Below the pieces are notes generated by a model, which made no database searches, was not told where the DNA came from, and saw only the letters and a program-made list of their open reading frames with translations. Below, piece after piece: positions 63,701-64,000 of a stretch of DNA of 64,000 bases. The first letter of the stretch is position 1, and each line of letters starts with the position of its first letter. Position numbers and translations under genes: made by a program. The stretch covers positions 7,585,001 through 7,649,000 of the forward strand of contig NC_092471.1 of NCBI RefSeq assembly GCF_047495875.1. The letters are read 5' to 3'. The DNA comes from Pithys albifrons albifrons (taxonomy: Eukaryota; Chordata; Aves; Passeriformes; Thamnophilidae).

Positions 63701-64000
63701 CTTTTTTTTTTTTAAATTAAAAGTAGAAGGTAGCTGCTGACAGTGTCCCTTCCTCCCTGCATGCACACACAGCAGCACATGGAGCATCCTTTGACAGCAC
63801 GTTTGATGTCCGGCCCAACTTTGTACTGAAGCTCACATGAATCTGCTCATCGACTTCAGTCTGAGGCAGATCTCTCAGCTTGTGGCAACTTCATCCCCAC
63901 TACTCTTGCAGCCTAAAAAGAGCTTTTTAAGGCTGCTGCATTTTATAGGAGGGAATATCATACAGCACCCACTGAGCCTGCCTTGATCTCATTTCGGGTC
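60709..64000 (+). other. Downstream glypican intron, last part of window
   Basis: No exon or transposon recognised after the CR1 copy. It contains a compact G-quadruplex-type motif (61429-61450) and a run of 12 T (63702-63713). Confidence 0.72.
61429..61450 (+). other. Compact potential G-quadruplex motif
   Basis: Four G-runs (61429-61431, 61433-61435, 61441-61443, 61447-61450) with loops of 1, 5 and 3 bases; the tightest such motif I noticed in the window. Confidence 0.8.

Noticed and set aside
1..64000. MicroRNA clusters of the miR-17~92 / miR-106a~363 type that neighbour GPC5 and GPC3
   Set aside because: Those clusters lie upstream of the genes, not in these introns, and no matching mature sequence was noticed.

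Overview
This is a vertebrate, almost certainly avian, nuclear window. The evidence is the set of CR1 LINE relics with the sauropsid CR1 3' signature (ATTCTATGATTCTRTGA-like 8-mers), a very low density of interspersed repeats (six recognised copies, about 2.75 kb in 64 kb), and a single vertebrate-type coding exon inside long AT-leaning intron. Bacterial-type features (operons, ribosome binding sites, CRISPR, insertion sequences) are not expected and none was seen.

The only host coding sequence I can support is one large internal exon of a glypican gene, 55190-55884 on the + strand, with a clean polypyrimidine tract/AG acceptor and a GTGAGT donor. Its 232 residues match the central core of glypican-3 (human numbering about 113-344, from memory), carrying seven of the glypican cysteines and both N-glycosylation sequons expected there. 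The rest of the window reads as intron of the same gene: at least 55.2 kb of the upstream intron (1-55189) and at least 8.1 kb of the downstream intron (55885-64000). No other exon was recognised.

Layout: 1-8123 intron with a TTTG run and one G-quadruplex-type motif; 8124-8282 CR1 (-); 13783-13964 CR1 3' end (+); 28749-29281 CR1 ORF2 tail (+) in a still-open frame; 43446-43697 CR1 (-); 45703-45887 strongly A/C-rich low-complexity tract; about 51660-52240 an internal CR1 ORF2 fragment (-) from the endonuclease/reverse-transcriptase linker region; 55190-55884 glypican exon; 59722-60708 the longest CR1 copy (-), with its reverse-transcriptase catalytic box destroyed; the remainder is unremarkable intron. 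Most of the many short open frames are chance: they overlap each other on both strands, resemble no family, and lack coding character.

I did not find a new biological system here. The most useful second looks are the mixed GPC3/GPC5 residue signature of the exon, the sharp CpG/GC rise within that exon, several G-quadruplex-forming tracts and hairpins, and a few intronic stretches whose motif content makes them candidate conserved elements.
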